Source of the DNA: JBBDIM01 sp040880405
GTDB taxonomy: Bacteria > Planctomycetota > Planctomycetia > Pirellulales > Pirellulaceae
Assembly: GCA_040880405.1 (NCBI GenBank)
Contig: JBBDIM010000197.1
Location: 1-10,957 of the forward strand
Length of the DNA: 10,957 nt
Direction of reading: 5' to 3'
Part shown: positions 1 to 6,387 of the stretch, piece by piece
How positions within the stretch are numbered: position 1 is the first letter of the stretch
Layout: each line of letters starts with the position of its first letter
The notes under the pieces: model-generated
Databases searched by the model: none
What the model saw: the letters and a program-made list of their open reading frames with translations, nothing else
Told to the model about the DNA's origin: nothing
Translations under genes and position numbers: made by a program

Positions 1-185
1 CACACGATGAGCCAACATCGACGCTAACCGTCCCTTTCACAAGGAGTTAATTCACTGGGCGACCGTCCTCGAAAGAGAACGATAGAGGTGCAAATCTACT
101 GTAAGCCGACGATCGAGCGTGGTCAACTAAGCCGGGCCTTACGGTCGTAGGAAGGGGGGTAATTGGCGCAAGGGGAGATTTGGGG

Positions 186-210
186 AGCGTGGCTACGGCG
201 AAACCACGCT
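186..210 (-). terminator. Stem-loop just past the ybaN-like gene
   Basis: A perfect 7-bp stem (AGCGTGG at 186-192, CCACGCT at 204-210) encloses an 11-nt loop. It begins 8 nt after the stop of the minus-strand DUF454 gene. No T-run follows on the minus strand, so it is a weak intrinsic-terminator candidate; it may instead protect or process the 3' end. I see nothing else convincing in 1-185. Confidence 0.35.
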
Positions 211-217
211 TTGCGGA

Positions 218-760
218 TTAACCGAGCGAGTCCCGCTCTTCCTCTTCCGGAAAATCATCGATCGGCCGCGGCAGTCGCAAAATGACCGAGAGGCCGATGG
301 CGACTAGCAGGGTCATCATCAGCCGCAGGGACCAATGCATCGGCACGAAGGCGAACGATCCTCCATAGCCCAGTAAAACAACCACCACCGCCTGAGCCTT
401 AATGTGCGGCCGGACGCCGCGGCGGACTTGCCAATCCCGGAGGATTTGACCCACCAGGGGTGCTTGAAGCAGCTTGTCGTTCAGGGCCGGGAACGAGCGG
501 ATCAGGAAATAGCTGGTCAGCAGCAGGAATGGAGTGGTGGGCAAAATCGGCAGCAACGCGCCCAGAAACCCCAGGCCAAAGAAGAATGCCGCTAGCGCCA
601 AATACAACGCCCGCTGAGGGCCGGTCACAAGCTTGATCGGCGAATGAGGAGTGTAGGGCTCATGCGACGGAAGGGGGCGGCCACTTTCCGAGTCCGGAGG
701 CTGTCCGGCGGAACGCCGGGGGGCGGATGTCGGGGCAGGTGAAGACCGCTTGTCTGGCAT
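218..760 (-). CDS. DUF454 (YbaN-like) inner-membrane protein
   Basis: A 180-residue protein. Residues 1-45 are Pro/Ser/Arg-rich and probably disordered or cytosolic; residues 50-165 match the DUF454/YbaN family in pattern. The hallmark is a Gly-rich first membrane segment running into LPILPTTPFLLL at residues 70-81, followed by further hydrophobic segments near 82-88, 122-140 and 144-162. The C-terminus is acidic (PEEEERD). YbaN relatives are inner-membrane proteins of unknown biochemical role. The start is well supported: AAAGGAG lies about 7 nt before the ATG. The gene sits 46 nt downstream of the VOC gene on the same strand, so the two probably share a transcript. The N-terminal extension makes it longer than typical family members of roughly 120-130 residues. 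Confidence 0.85.
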   Translation of the reverse strand: MPDKRSSPAPTSAPRRSAGQPPDSESGRPLPSHEPYTPHSPIKLVTGPQRALYLALAAFFFGLGFLGALLPILPTTPFLLLTSYFLIRSFPALNDKLLQAPLVGQILRDWQVRRGVRPHIKAQAVVVVLLGYGGSFAFVPMHWSLRLMMTLLVAIGLSVILRLPRPIDDFPEEEERDSLG

Positions 761-806
761 CGTCGGTCTCCTTTCCGCGCCGCTTTTCCCCGTACGCGGG
801 TAACGT

Positions 807-1190
807 CTAACCCAGGTCGGAATAGAACGTCAGGCGATTCCCCTCGGGGTCGGCAATGGAGAACTCCCGGGTGCCCCACGGCGTATCGCGGAGTTGGTCG
901 GTCGGGTCAATCACGCCGCCATCCAGGCACTGGTTAAAAAAGTGATCGACATCGCAGACCGCGAAATGAACTTCGACATTGCCGCTGGGCATCCCGGAAA
1001 CTTGTTCGCCCGGCGAAGTTTGCCGGAGATGGATTTCAACCCGATCCCGAGTCAAACCTACGTACCGGGGTGGCTGGGCGTCTTCAAACGCGACCTGAAA
1101 CCCCAACTGCTGGACATAAAACTCGATGGTGGAAGGCAGGTCGACCGCGGGCAACACGGGATGGACAGCCTCTAGTTGTGTATCCGGCAT
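807..1190 (-). CDS. VOC (glyoxalase/bleomycin-resistance-like) protein
   Basis: A 127-residue single-chain VOC-superfamily protein with two beta-alpha-beta-beta-beta modules. Module 1 starts at AVHPVLPAVDLPSTIEFY (residues 8-25) and continues with RYVGLTRDRVEIHL. Module 2 starts at NVEVHFAVCDVDHFF (71-85) and ends with the signature WGTREFSIADPEGNRLTFY (105-123). Likely metal/ligand positions include His10, His54 or His75, and Glu116, but metal use cannot be settled here. Members bind small molecules or metals as dimers (glyoxalases, antibiotic-sequestering proteins, dioxygenases); the substrate is not predictable. I chose ATG at 1190 because the domain begins right after it. An in-frame GTG at 1271 would add 27 residues with no family resemblance and no Shine-Dalgarno sequence. 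It is probably co-transcribed with the downstream DUF454 gene. Confidence 0.85.
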   Translation of the reverse strand: MPDTQLEAVHPVLPAVDLPSTIEFYVQQLGFQVAFEDAQPPRYVGLTRDRVEIHLRQTSPGEQVSGMPSGNVEVHFAVCDVDHFFNQCLDGGVIDPTDQLRDTPWGTREFSIADPEGNRLTFYSDLG

Positions 1191-1356
1191 ACGGAATCGG
1201 TCCGAGTTGACTAAAGAGGGGCGAAGGGATGGGGTTGGCTGGGGGCCGCGAAACGTAGACACCCCATTCACGTAAAGGTAACGCCCGATCCGCCAGTCCG
1301 CAACTCCGCCGCCGGCCCCTCATTGGACAGGCGTCCGACCCACTCAGGCGTCCGGT

Positions 1357-1740
1357 TCACGATGTGGCGGCGAGTGCCGATTCCAGGGTGTCGACCGCTT
1401 CAAACGGGGTCGCGGGCTCGTCCGTTTCAGAGATCAGCTTGCAAATTTGAAACATCCCCTTCAGGTTTTCGGTCAGATTGCAAAACACAATCTTCGTTTC
1501 CTGCGGCGGGGCCGCTCGGCGGAGGTTCAAAAACACCAACACGCCAATACTGCTGACGAAATCAACATTCCGCATGTCGATCACAACCCGCTTATGCGGC
1601 ATGCCCTGCGTGGCATTGATCATCTCATCCCGCATCTCATAACAGAGTCCCGAATCGCGGAGCTCCGTCACCAAAGGCGTGAGCACTAAGATATCGCCAT
1701 TGAGATGGGCCGTGCTGTAGGGTGGGGAAAACTCAGACAT
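1357..1740 (-). CDS. Stand-alone STAS-domain protein (anti-sigma factor antagonist-like)
   Basis: A 127-residue protein made of a single STAS domain. The core strand and phosphorylation loop read VVIDMRNVDFVSSIGVLVF (residues 52-70), matching the SpoIIAA/RsbV pattern in which a Ser of the loop after the conserved Asp is phosphorylated by an anti-sigma kinase. Ser63 and Ser64 are the candidates, so the site looks intact. Next come KIVFCNLTENLKGMFQI, the usual third strand and helix. The family works by partner switching: the unphosphorylated form binds a HATPase-type kinase and frees a sigma factor or effector. No RsbW-like kinase or PP2C phosphatase is in this window, so its partner must be encoded elsewhere. 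The ribosome-binding site is weak (GACGAG about 8 nt upstream). The gene is divergent from the sigma-54 regulator, separated by almost 1 kb. Confidence 0.87.
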   Translation of the reverse strand: MSEFSPPYSTAHLNGDILVLTPLVTELRDSGLCYEMRDEMINATQGMPHKRVVIDMRNVDFVSSIGVLVFLNLRRAAPPQETKIVFCNLTENLKGMFQICKLISETDEPATPFEAVDTLESALAATS

Positions 1741-1974
1741 CGATGAATCTCGTCAAATGAATGAAGCGTACAGATGAATCGATCCGCGAACCGGCGCGTC
1801 ACCGATTCGCAAGAACTCTGTTTAGCATCTCTCAGAACAGGTCGAGGGTCAACTAGATTTCGGCACCAACCGAGGGGATTCTGTCCATCCTAAGGAACGA
1901 GCGAAAAACAACTTCCCGATTTCCTGGCGCTTCTTCGGGATCTCGGTGGCTAAAAAAAGGACCGGCGCGGATAA

Positions 1975-2048
1975 GGGGATGAGTTCAATTACAAGGAGCC
2001 GGAGCTCCAGAAGTTCCGGCCGCGGTCCCCGTAATTGACCTTATCCCC
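1975..2048 (+). repeat. REPIN-like inverted-repeat element, copy A
   Basis: A 74-bp unit bounded by 18-bp arms GGGGATGAGTTCAATTAC (1975-1992) and GTAATTGACCTTATCCCC (2031-2048). The arms are inverse to each other except at two positions. The interior is GC-rich with its own small palindromes (GGAGCTCC at 2001-2008). Two short GGGG-tipped palindromic arms facing each other is the layout of REP doublets/REPINs moved by Y1 (RAYT-type) transposases. No transposase is present here, so mobilisation in trans is an inference. Confidence 0.75.
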
Positions 2049-2138
2049 GTACGAGTTTGGCGGGCGTGCCAATCGCCGTCGCTGGGTTGTCCTGTCAATG
2101 GGAGAGAAATTCCGGTTTTCAAGATGGAGCGTTTGGAA

Positions 2139-2212
2139 GGGGATAAGGTCAATTACGGGTGCCGCGGATTAGGGTTCTATGCCGCCGACTCTTTGTAATT
2201 GAACTCATCCCC
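2139..2212 (-). repeat. REPIN-like inverted-repeat element, copy B
   Basis: A second 74-bp unit, inverted relative to copy A and 90 bp from it. Its left arm GGGGATAAGGTCAATTAC (2139-2156) is the exact reverse complement of copy A's right arm. Its right arm GTAATTGAACTCATCCCC (2195-2212) is the exact reverse complement of A's left arm. The 38-bp interiors align at only 22 positions, mainly next to the arms (AARGAGYCGG and CCGCGG). Arms are therefore conserved while the centres have drifted. Confidence 0.75.
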
Positions 2213-2453
2213 TGTCGCTCAAGCGGGGCGAGCAGGGCAAGCGGATTGCTAGGGCTCACGGTAGTTGGGGCGCAGTGGTGAGTTTAGGGGTATTAGCTCT
2301 CACTTTTCGATTCCGGAGCGACGGGTACGGATTGGGCCGTTCCGTGACTAGACCAAACCACCACGTTGTAGGTACATTAGGTTGGTCGGTGCGCTTTATC
2401 TCATGCTAAGGTAACACGTGCGTGGATAAAACAACTTTCGGAGGTTGCGGTGT

Positions 2454-2506
2454 GGCTTAATGTCGCATGCAATCTCGCGTCGACGAACGCTTCGCGATAT
2501 TAAGCC
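2454..2506. repeat. Imperfect 13-bp inverted repeat upstream of the regulator gene
   Basis: GGCTTAATGTCGC (2454-2466) and GCGATATTAAGCC (2494-2506) pair at 12 of 13 positions around a 27-nt centre that contains the palindrome CGTCGACG (2478-2485). It ends 219 bp before the regulator start. It may be an operator, a leader hairpin or the ends of a small mobile element; the sequence alone does not decide. Confidence 0.5.
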
Positions 2507-2725
2507 GTAGAAAAGGGACGCGGCGGGCAAGGATATGGCGGGGTGACGGACAGTCAATGGTCCGTACTTCGGGTTGCAAGAGCTCAAGTTGCGAGGATTC
2601 ATCCGCTCAACCTCGGGGGAGGGGCAGGGGGCGGCGTAATCGCGCGACATGACAACGGCACCAGACCACTCTGCCACCAACTTCAAGTTTCCCCCGGCAA
2701 CTATTCCGAAGAACGGAACCCACGC

Positions 2726-4171
2726 ATGCCAACGATTTTGGTCGTGGATGATGATCGCATGGTGCGACGCCTGATTGAGCGTTGCTTCGAACACAGCTCG
2801 GTTGAGGTTCTCTCGGCGGGCTCCGCCGAGGATGGTCTGCAAATGGTCGAGCAGGCCAAGCCTCCGATCGAAGTGGTGCTGCTTGATATCATGCTGCCCG
2901 GCTCCAGTGGCCTGGAGATCGCGCGCAAATTACGCCACTTCGATTCCAAGCTGCCGATCATCTTCATCTCAGGGCGTGACGATAGCGACACCACGATCGA
3001 GGCGATGAAGCTGGGTGCGTACGAGTACCTGGTCAAGCCGTTGGAGATCGCCGAGGTCCAGGACTACGTCGAACGCGCCGTGGAAAATCGCCGCCTGATG
3101 CACGACCAGGTGGTCCTCGCCCCGCAAGGGAGCGAGACGGTGGAAGACGCCGACCAACTGGTTGGTCGCAGCCCCCAAATGCTGAACGTCTACAAAGAGA
3201 TCGGCCGCGTCGCCGCCCAGAATGTCAATGTCCTGGTCCGTGGGGAAAGCGGGACCGGCAAGGAGTTGATCGCTCGCGCGATTTACCAGCATAGCGACCG
3301 CAGTATCCACCCCTTCCTCGCGGTCAACTGCGCGGCCCTGTCCGAAACTCTGCTCGAAAGCGAGCTGTTCGGGCATGAAAAAGGTTCGTTCACCGGGGCC
3401 CACAATCGGCGGATTGGTAAGTTCGAGCAGTGCAATGGCGGCACCATCTTCCTGGACGAAGTGGGGGATATGTCCCTCACGATTCAGGCCAAGGTGCTGC
3501 GGCTGCTGCAGGAGCAGCGGTTCGAGCGGGTCGGCGGAACTGAGACGATTGAGACCGACGTGCGGATCATCTCTGCTACCAACCGTAACCTGGAAGAGAT
3601 GATCGAAGAGGGTGAGTTCCGGCTCGACCTTTACCACCGGCTCAAGTCGTTCGAAATCTTCCTGCCACCGCTCCGTGATCGAACCGGCGACCTCGAACTC
3701 CTGATCCAGTTTTTCCTGAAACGGTTCAACAAACAACTGGGGAAAGAGATCTCCGGGCTTTCGAGCGAGGCGCTGGGCCGATTGCGGAGCTATACTTGGC
3801 CCGGCAACATCCGTGAACTGCAAGGAGTGCTGCGGAAATCGATTTTGATGGCGACCTCTTCGGTCCTCGTTCCGGAATGGTTCCCGATCGAAAACGCCGA
3901 GGTGCTCGAACCGCTGACGCACCTTCACACCGCGCTCGCCGACGACGAAGACAACTTCGCGCAGTTCCTGCAGGAACTGGACGACCAGGATTCAGAGCAC
4001 ATGTACGAGCAATCGGTCATCTGGATGGAACAACGACTACTCACGCATGTCCTGCAGGTCACCGAAGGGAATCAGTCCAAAGCGGCTGCGCGACTCGGTA
4101 TCACGCGTGGCAGCCTGCGACATAAGATGCGGACCCTGGGGATCAAGATCGAGCAGATTGTGAAAGAGTAG
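2726..4171 (+). CDS. Sigma-54-dependent response regulator (NtrC/AtoC family)
   Basis: A 481-residue bacterial enhancer-binding protein with three complete domains. The receiver (residues 1-120) has acidic Asp8-Asp10, phosphoacceptor Asp54 (VVLLDIMLPGSSG), Ser82 and Lys104. The AAA+ domain (about 145-385) has Walker A GESGTGKE (173-180), the sigma-54-contacting loop GSFTGA (220-225), Walker B GGTIFLDE (238-245), the arginine-finger region FRLDLYHRL (298-306) and WPGNIREL (358-365). A Fis-type helix-turn-helix occupies about 446-475 (NQSKAAARLGITRGSLRHKM). The family uses ATP hydrolysis to open sigma-54 promoters after phosphorylation and upstream DNA binding. I chose ATG at 2726 because MPTILVVDDD is the standard receiver start; the longer frame from 2543 adds 61 unrelated residues. 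Its likely targets are the three -24/-12 elements in the neighbouring cluster (inference). No cognate kinase is adjacent; the hybrid kinase at 7326 is the nearest. Confidence 0.95.
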   Translation: MPTILVVDDDRMVRRLIERCFEHSSVEVLSAGSAEDGLQMVEQAKPPIEVVLLDIMLPGSSGLEIARKLRHFDSKLPIIFISGRDDSDTTIEAMKLGAYEYLVKPLEIAEVQDYVERAVENRRLMHDQVVLAPQGSETVEDADQLVGRSPQMLNVYKEIGRVAAQNVNVLVRGESGTGKELIARAIYQHSDRSIHPFLAVNCAALSETLLESELFGHEKGSFTGAHNRRIGKFEQCNGGTIFLDEVGDMSLTIQAKVLRLLQEQRFERVGGTETIETDVRIISATNRNLEEMIEEGEFRLDLYHRLKSFEIFLPPLRDRTGDLELLIQFFLKRFNKQLGKEISGLSSEALGRLRSYTWPGNIRELQGVLRKSILMATSSVLVPEWFPIENAEVLEPLTHLHTALADDEDNFAQFLQELDDQDSEHMYEQSVIWMEQRLLTHVLQVTEGNQSKAAARLGITRGSLRHKMRTLGIKIEQIVKE

Positions 4172-4559
4172 GGCCATTACACCTCGCGCATAAAAAAACA
4201 CCCTTGCCCGGTGAGGGGTAAGGGTGCTTCAGGGAAGTGCGACTTGGTGGTCTGGGGAATAGTTCGACTTGCTGTCACCCTCGATACGCTGGTGATTGAC
4301 GGTTACTTTACTCGCATATCGAAAACCGATTCGGCGAAGAAAGCAACCTAATTTTCAATCCTCATGACGCTTTATCCAGTGGTAGCAACCAGCCTCTGAT
4401 TCAACCGACCTCCGAGTCGCACGGCCTCGTCAGGGGGGTACGTCTAAAACTAGTGTGTGGCCGCAACGTACCGCGTCAGTGGATGTTGACGACAGGCTGA
4501 CAACGGGGGGGAGTCAAAGGAATCAACACCCACGCCGCGGCACGCACGGCCAGCCCACA
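4172..4559. other. Gene-free spacer between convergent genes
   Basis: A 388-bp stretch between the 3' ends of the plus-strand regulator and the minus-strand DUF2383 gene. It holds the minus-strand terminator near its left end and no convincing ORF. The DUF2383 transcript would carry a tail of about 330 nt before that terminator, so an untranslated region or a small RNA is possible. I see no further structure I would defend. Confidence 0.5.
4192..4226 (-). terminator. Intrinsic terminator, minus strand
   Basis: Read on the minus strand, CACCCTT (4226-4220) pairs with AAGGGTG (4205-4199), with an additional inner CCC/GGG pairing, followed by seven T's (4198-4192). This is a classical Rho-independent terminator for transcripts arriving from the DUF2383 gene. 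It lies just 21 bp beyond the regulator's stop, so it also shields that gene from antisense transcription. On the plus strand no T-run follows, though the stem could still stabilise the regulator mRNA. Confidence 0.75.
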
Positions 4560-5033
4560 CTAGCTTGATTGTTCCCGTTTCAGGTCGCGGAGATCACGGA
4601 CACGGTCGTGCCCTTCTTTAACTTCCGCGAACTGACTATTTAATAACGAGGTGAGGGGCGAGCCCGCCACCTTCGGTAATAGTCGTTTGTATTCAGCGAC
4701 GATGAAGTCTTCCAAGCGTTCCATCTCGTTGAGGACCACCGTTGCGTCTCCACCGCTGAGCGATGTCCGCAACTCCATCCACATCGTCTGCAAGTTACCC
4801 ATCATCGTGCCGCCACTGGGGGCTTCATCCTGATTGGTTTCAATGAACTGACGTAGCTCATGTTCCATCTTGGCCCGCTTCGTTCCCAAGTCGTAAAACA
4901 ACTGGGCCGCTTGCGGATCAGAGACTTGTGCTCCGGCATCCGTCAGGGCATTTTGACTATCGTGGAGCACACGCGTCAAATCCTGCAGCGTTTTGATGGT
5001 ATCCGGATCTAGATCGTGTAATGTATTAGCCAT
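4560..5033 (-). CDS. DUF2383 (PA2169-type) four-helix-bundle protein
   Basis: A 157-residue, soluble, almost entirely helical protein without a signal peptide. Its pattern fits the DUF2383/PA2169 ferritin-like family: LQDLTRVLHDSQNALTDAG near the N-terminus, then an AQLFYDLGTKRAKMEHELRQFI helix (residues 43-64), a Gly-rich turn, NLQTMWMELRTSL (80-92), and a last pair of helices with EMERLEDFIVAEYKRLL (103-119). The role of this family is not established; members are often found near stress-related genes. AGGAG lies about 6 nt before the ATG. It follows the DUF1328 gene by 166 nt on the same strand. I see no -24/-12 element of its own, so it is probably the second gene of that transcript and ends at the terminator at 4192. 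Confidence 0.82.
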   Translation of the reverse strand: MANTLHDLDPDTIKTLQDLTRVLHDSQNALTDAGAQVSDPQAAQLFYDLGTKRAKMEHELRQFIETNQDEAPSGGTMMGNLQTMWMELRTSLSGGDATVVLNEMERLEDFIVAEYKRLLPKVAGSPLTSLLNSQFAEVKEGHDRVRDLRDLKREQSS

Positions 5034-5140
5034 GACGATCTCCTGGTTGTCTTAAAAAACATCGATAATGCATTGCCACACGGATGCGGTAGTAACCAGC
5101 CCTGGTCTTCCATGTGGCCACTTCCGATGTTCCGTGGCGG

Positions 5141-5164
5141 GGCGACCTCTCACACGAGGTCGCC
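5141..5164. other. Stem-loop between DUF1328 and DUF2383 genes
   Basis: A perfect 9-bp stem, GGCGACCTC (5141-5149) with GAGGTCGCC (5156-5164), closes a 6-nt loop. There is no T-run on the minus strand, so it is not a typical terminator in the direction of the flanking genes. On the plus strand TGGTTTTC follows, which is weak. As it lies 35 nt past the DUF1328 stop, it could set relative mRNA levels of the two genes by attenuation or 3'-end protection. Confidence 0.5.
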
Positions 5165-5199
5165 TGGTTTTCAGCCAGTGCCTTGCGACACCGGCGAGC

Positions 5200-5370
5200 C
5201 TAAACTGTGGGTCGTCGGAACGAGCCCGTGAGCAGTGTGACCACAAACAGGATCAAAAACACCACAAACAGAAACTGTCCGATCGTTGCGGCGGTACCCG
5301 CGAGTCCACCAAAACCCAAAGCGGCAGCGATCAAAGCGATCACGAAGAACGTTAGAGCCCAGCCTAACAT
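5200..5370 (-). CDS. DUF1328 (YtjA-like) small membrane protein
   Basis: A 56-residue protein missed by length-filtered gene callers. It reads MLGWALTFFVIALIAAALGF, then GGLAGTAATIGQFLFVVFLI, and ends in a hydrophobic segment followed by TGSFRRPTV. This is the standard DUF1328/YtjA arrangement: a start of MLxWALxFxxxAxIAxxxGFGG, a short Gly/Ala turn with A-x-x-A, and a second membrane helix ending in a basic tail. These small inner-membrane proteins have no assigned biochemical activity and often occur beside stress genes. The start is firm: AAGGAG lies 7 nt before the ATG. It has a sigma-54-type promoter about 105 bp upstream (5475-5490) and probably shares a transcript with the DUF2383 gene that follows. 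Confidence 0.88.
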   Translation of the reverse strand: MLGWALTFFVIALIAAALGFGGLAGTAATIGQFLFVVFLILFVVTLLTGSFRRPTV

Positions 5371-5474
5371 GATTCAACTCCTTGTATTCTTAGTAGTGGG
5401 ACTTTTCCAAGCACAGGTTTATGCGATGGAGCGACTCGATTACTGCGAATCGCTGGAAGTTGATTTATTGATAG

Positions 5475-5490
5475 TGCAGGTGGTGTGCCA
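5475..5490 (-). promoter_or_regulatory. Candidate sigma-54 (-24/-12) promoter of the DUF1328 gene
   Basis: The minus strand reads TGGCACACCACCTGCA. It matches the -24 box TGGCAC completely and has CTGCA for TTGCA at -12, with exact GG-N10-GC spacing. The predicted start site is near 5464, leaving a leader of about 93 nt before the ATG at 5370. It shares GGCAC-N6-TGCA with the two other promoters described here. This comes from reading by eye, without a scored matrix. Confidence 0.68.
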
Positions 5491-5771
5491 AACGACCAAA
5501 CCGCTTCACCGATTTCCCTCTAAGTGCTCACTCAGACAGTTCTTACAGAACAGGAATTTTTCACCACCGATGATTTCGCTCGCGTGGCACCCCGGATTTC
5601 CACGGAACCTGTGGCCATTGCTGGTCGGACCGCTATCGCCCTGCTTGTTGCGAAACCACCTGCTTGGAAACGACCCATCGGCACGGTGGAATCGGGAATG
5701 CGATGCCGCGCAGGAACGAGGCCCTAATGCGGCACAGCCTGGCTACGGAATGAGCACTTGAAGCCGGATGC

Positions 5772-5807
5772 GGGGTGCCATGCCCACGCCCGGAAAGCGT
5801 GGGCATG
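5772..5807. repeat. Perfect 11-bp intergenic hairpin
   Basis: CATGCCCACGC (5779-5789) and GCGTGGGCATG (5797-5807) pair perfectly around a 7-nt loop; GGGGTGC (5772-5778) precedes. There is no T-run on either side. From memory, GGGTGCCA-led palindromes recur between genes in Pirellulales genomes, so this may be one copy of a dispersed repeat. Only one copy is in this window, so that cannot be shown here. Confidence 0.55.
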
Positions 5808-5905
5808 AGACGTGCGAGGATGTAATGTCTTTTCCTGAAAGTCCGGACGCCCTCTCCGGTTCCATCAGACGAGATTGCCGGCGCGGCTCGTCGCTGGGCG
5901 CGCAC

Positions 5906-5943
5906 AAAAAAGGCGTGAGGTACCAGGCCAGATACCCCACGCC
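5906..5943 (-). terminator. Intrinsic terminator of the acidic membrane-protein gene
   Basis: On the minus strand GGCGTGGGGTA (5943-5933) pairs with TACCTCACGCC (5922-5912) with one mismatch across an 11-bp stem, then six T's (5911-5906). It is 88 nt past the stop codon of the gene at 6031-6387, on the same strand, and so should end that transcript before the DUF1328 promoter. Confidence 0.75.
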
Positions 5944-6030
5944 GCGTGAGCGCCGTTCCAATTTTCGGATCATGCAAATCCAAAGGGTCTCGCATAATCC
6001 CAGGCAGAAGACACTTTTGAAATCGCGTGT

Positions 6031-6387
6031 TTAAATTGCGTCGTCCGGAACTTCACGAGGCGGATCTTCCGGATCAGGCGTGGTCTCCACTGCCTGCGGC
6101 AAGTCCTCCTCATCATCCTGCTCGATCACCCCGTCATCGTCCGTATCCAAACTCTCCTCGACACTCTCGGCACCTTGCTGAATGGATTGCCGAGCATCGT
6201 CGACCGCCTTCCGAGTATCCTTGTCCAGTTGCTCGGTATCGATTTCCACGGTGGTGCGACCGGGCGATTGTTCCACCCTCGCGTAGCCGAACACGAAAAT
6301 GGCCCCGCCGACCACAAGCAACAACACAAACAGGCTTGCCAAGACAACCGCGACGGTCCCCCCGGTGCGATTCTGATTTCGACTCAT
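6031..6387 (-). CDS. Single-pass membrane protein with acidic, EF-hand-like tail
   Basis: A 118-residue protein of no family I can name. A short basic N-terminus (MSRNQNRTGG) leads into one strong membrane helix at residues 11-34 (VAVVLASLFVLLLVVGGAIF), followed by a polar, very acidic tail. By the positive-inside rule the tail faces outside or into the periplasm. Residues 44-80 look helical (TEQLDKDTRKAVDDARQSIQ). Residues 81-92, DTDDDGVIEQDD, match the EF-hand loop pattern DxDxDGxI with Asp in place of Glu at position 12. The end is Pro/Glu-rich and probably disordered. The start at 6387 is chosen because AGGAG lies about 9 nt upstream and the membrane anchor follows; an in-frame ATG at 6540 adds 51 residues and overlaps the candidate promoter. 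It has its own sigma-54-type promoter and its own terminator, so it is a one-gene transcript. Confidence 0.78.
   Translation of the reverse strand: MSRNQNRTGGTVAVVLASLFVLLLVVGGAIFVFGYARVEQSPGRTTVEIDTEQLDKDTRKAVDDARQSIQQGAESVEESLDTDDDGVIEQDDEEDLPQAVETTPDPEDPPREVPDDAI

Larger units (their letters stand above)
1741..2725. other. Long gene-free spacer with repeats
   Basis: This 985-bp stretch lies between divergent STAS and response-regulator genes. I find no credible protein in it. The in-frame extension of the regulator from 2543 to 2725 encodes a stretch unlike any receiver N-terminus. It contains two 74-bp inverted-repeat elements (1975-2048, 2139-2212), an inverted repeat at 2454-2506, and a smaller pairing at 2351-2397 (GACCAAACC against GGTTGGTC). 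Promoters for both flanking genes must lie here, but none stands out. Confidence 0.6.
5371..6030. other. Gene-free spacer with promoter, hairpin and terminator
   Basis: A 660-bp stretch upstream of the DUF1328 gene and downstream of the acidic membrane-protein gene. It contains a sigma-54-type promoter (5475-5490), a small palindrome GTTCT-TAC-AGAAC (5539-5551) centred near -81 from the predicted start site, an 11-bp perfect hairpin (5779-5807) and an intrinsic terminator (5906-5943). Open frames here (for example 5524-5727 on plus, 5633-5995 on minus) lack ribosome-binding sites or family resemblance. Confidence 0.55.

Noticed and set aside
1191..1271. GTG start adding 27 residues to the VOC protein
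   Set aside because: No Shine-Dalgarno sequence, and the VOC domain begins right after the ATG at 1190.
1975..2212. CRISPR array
   Set aside because: Only two units, inverted relative to each other, with the palindromic arms and unequal centres of a REPIN-like pair and no regular spacers or cas genes.
2526..2539. GG-N10-GC match upstream of the regulator as a fourth sigma-54 promoter
   Set aside because: Only the spacing fits; the flanks (GGGCAA and TGGCG) are poor matches to TGGCAC and TTGCA and do not share GGCAC-N6-TGCA.
2543..2725. N-terminal extension of the sigma-54 regulator
   Set aside because: The extra 61 residues have no receiver-like pattern and the canonical MPTILVVDDD start follows at 2726.
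2969..3928. 319-residue open frame antisense to the regulator
   Set aside because: It lies wholly opposite a well-conserved gene, has no recognisable domain, and is the usual codon-bias shadow in GC-rich DNA.
5539..5551. GTTCT-N3-AGAAC palindrome as a LexA-type operator
   Set aside because: A single short palindrome with no SOS gene downstream; it does not recur upstream of the other two promoters.
5524..5727. 67-residue plus-strand frame in the DUF1328 upstream region
   Set aside because: There is no clear ribosome-binding site and no recognisable family, and it sits in a region used as promoter on the other strand.
5207..5761. 184-residue plus-strand frame with an internal signal-peptide-like stretch
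   Set aside because: Its first third is antisense to the DUF1328 gene and the rest lacks coding character.
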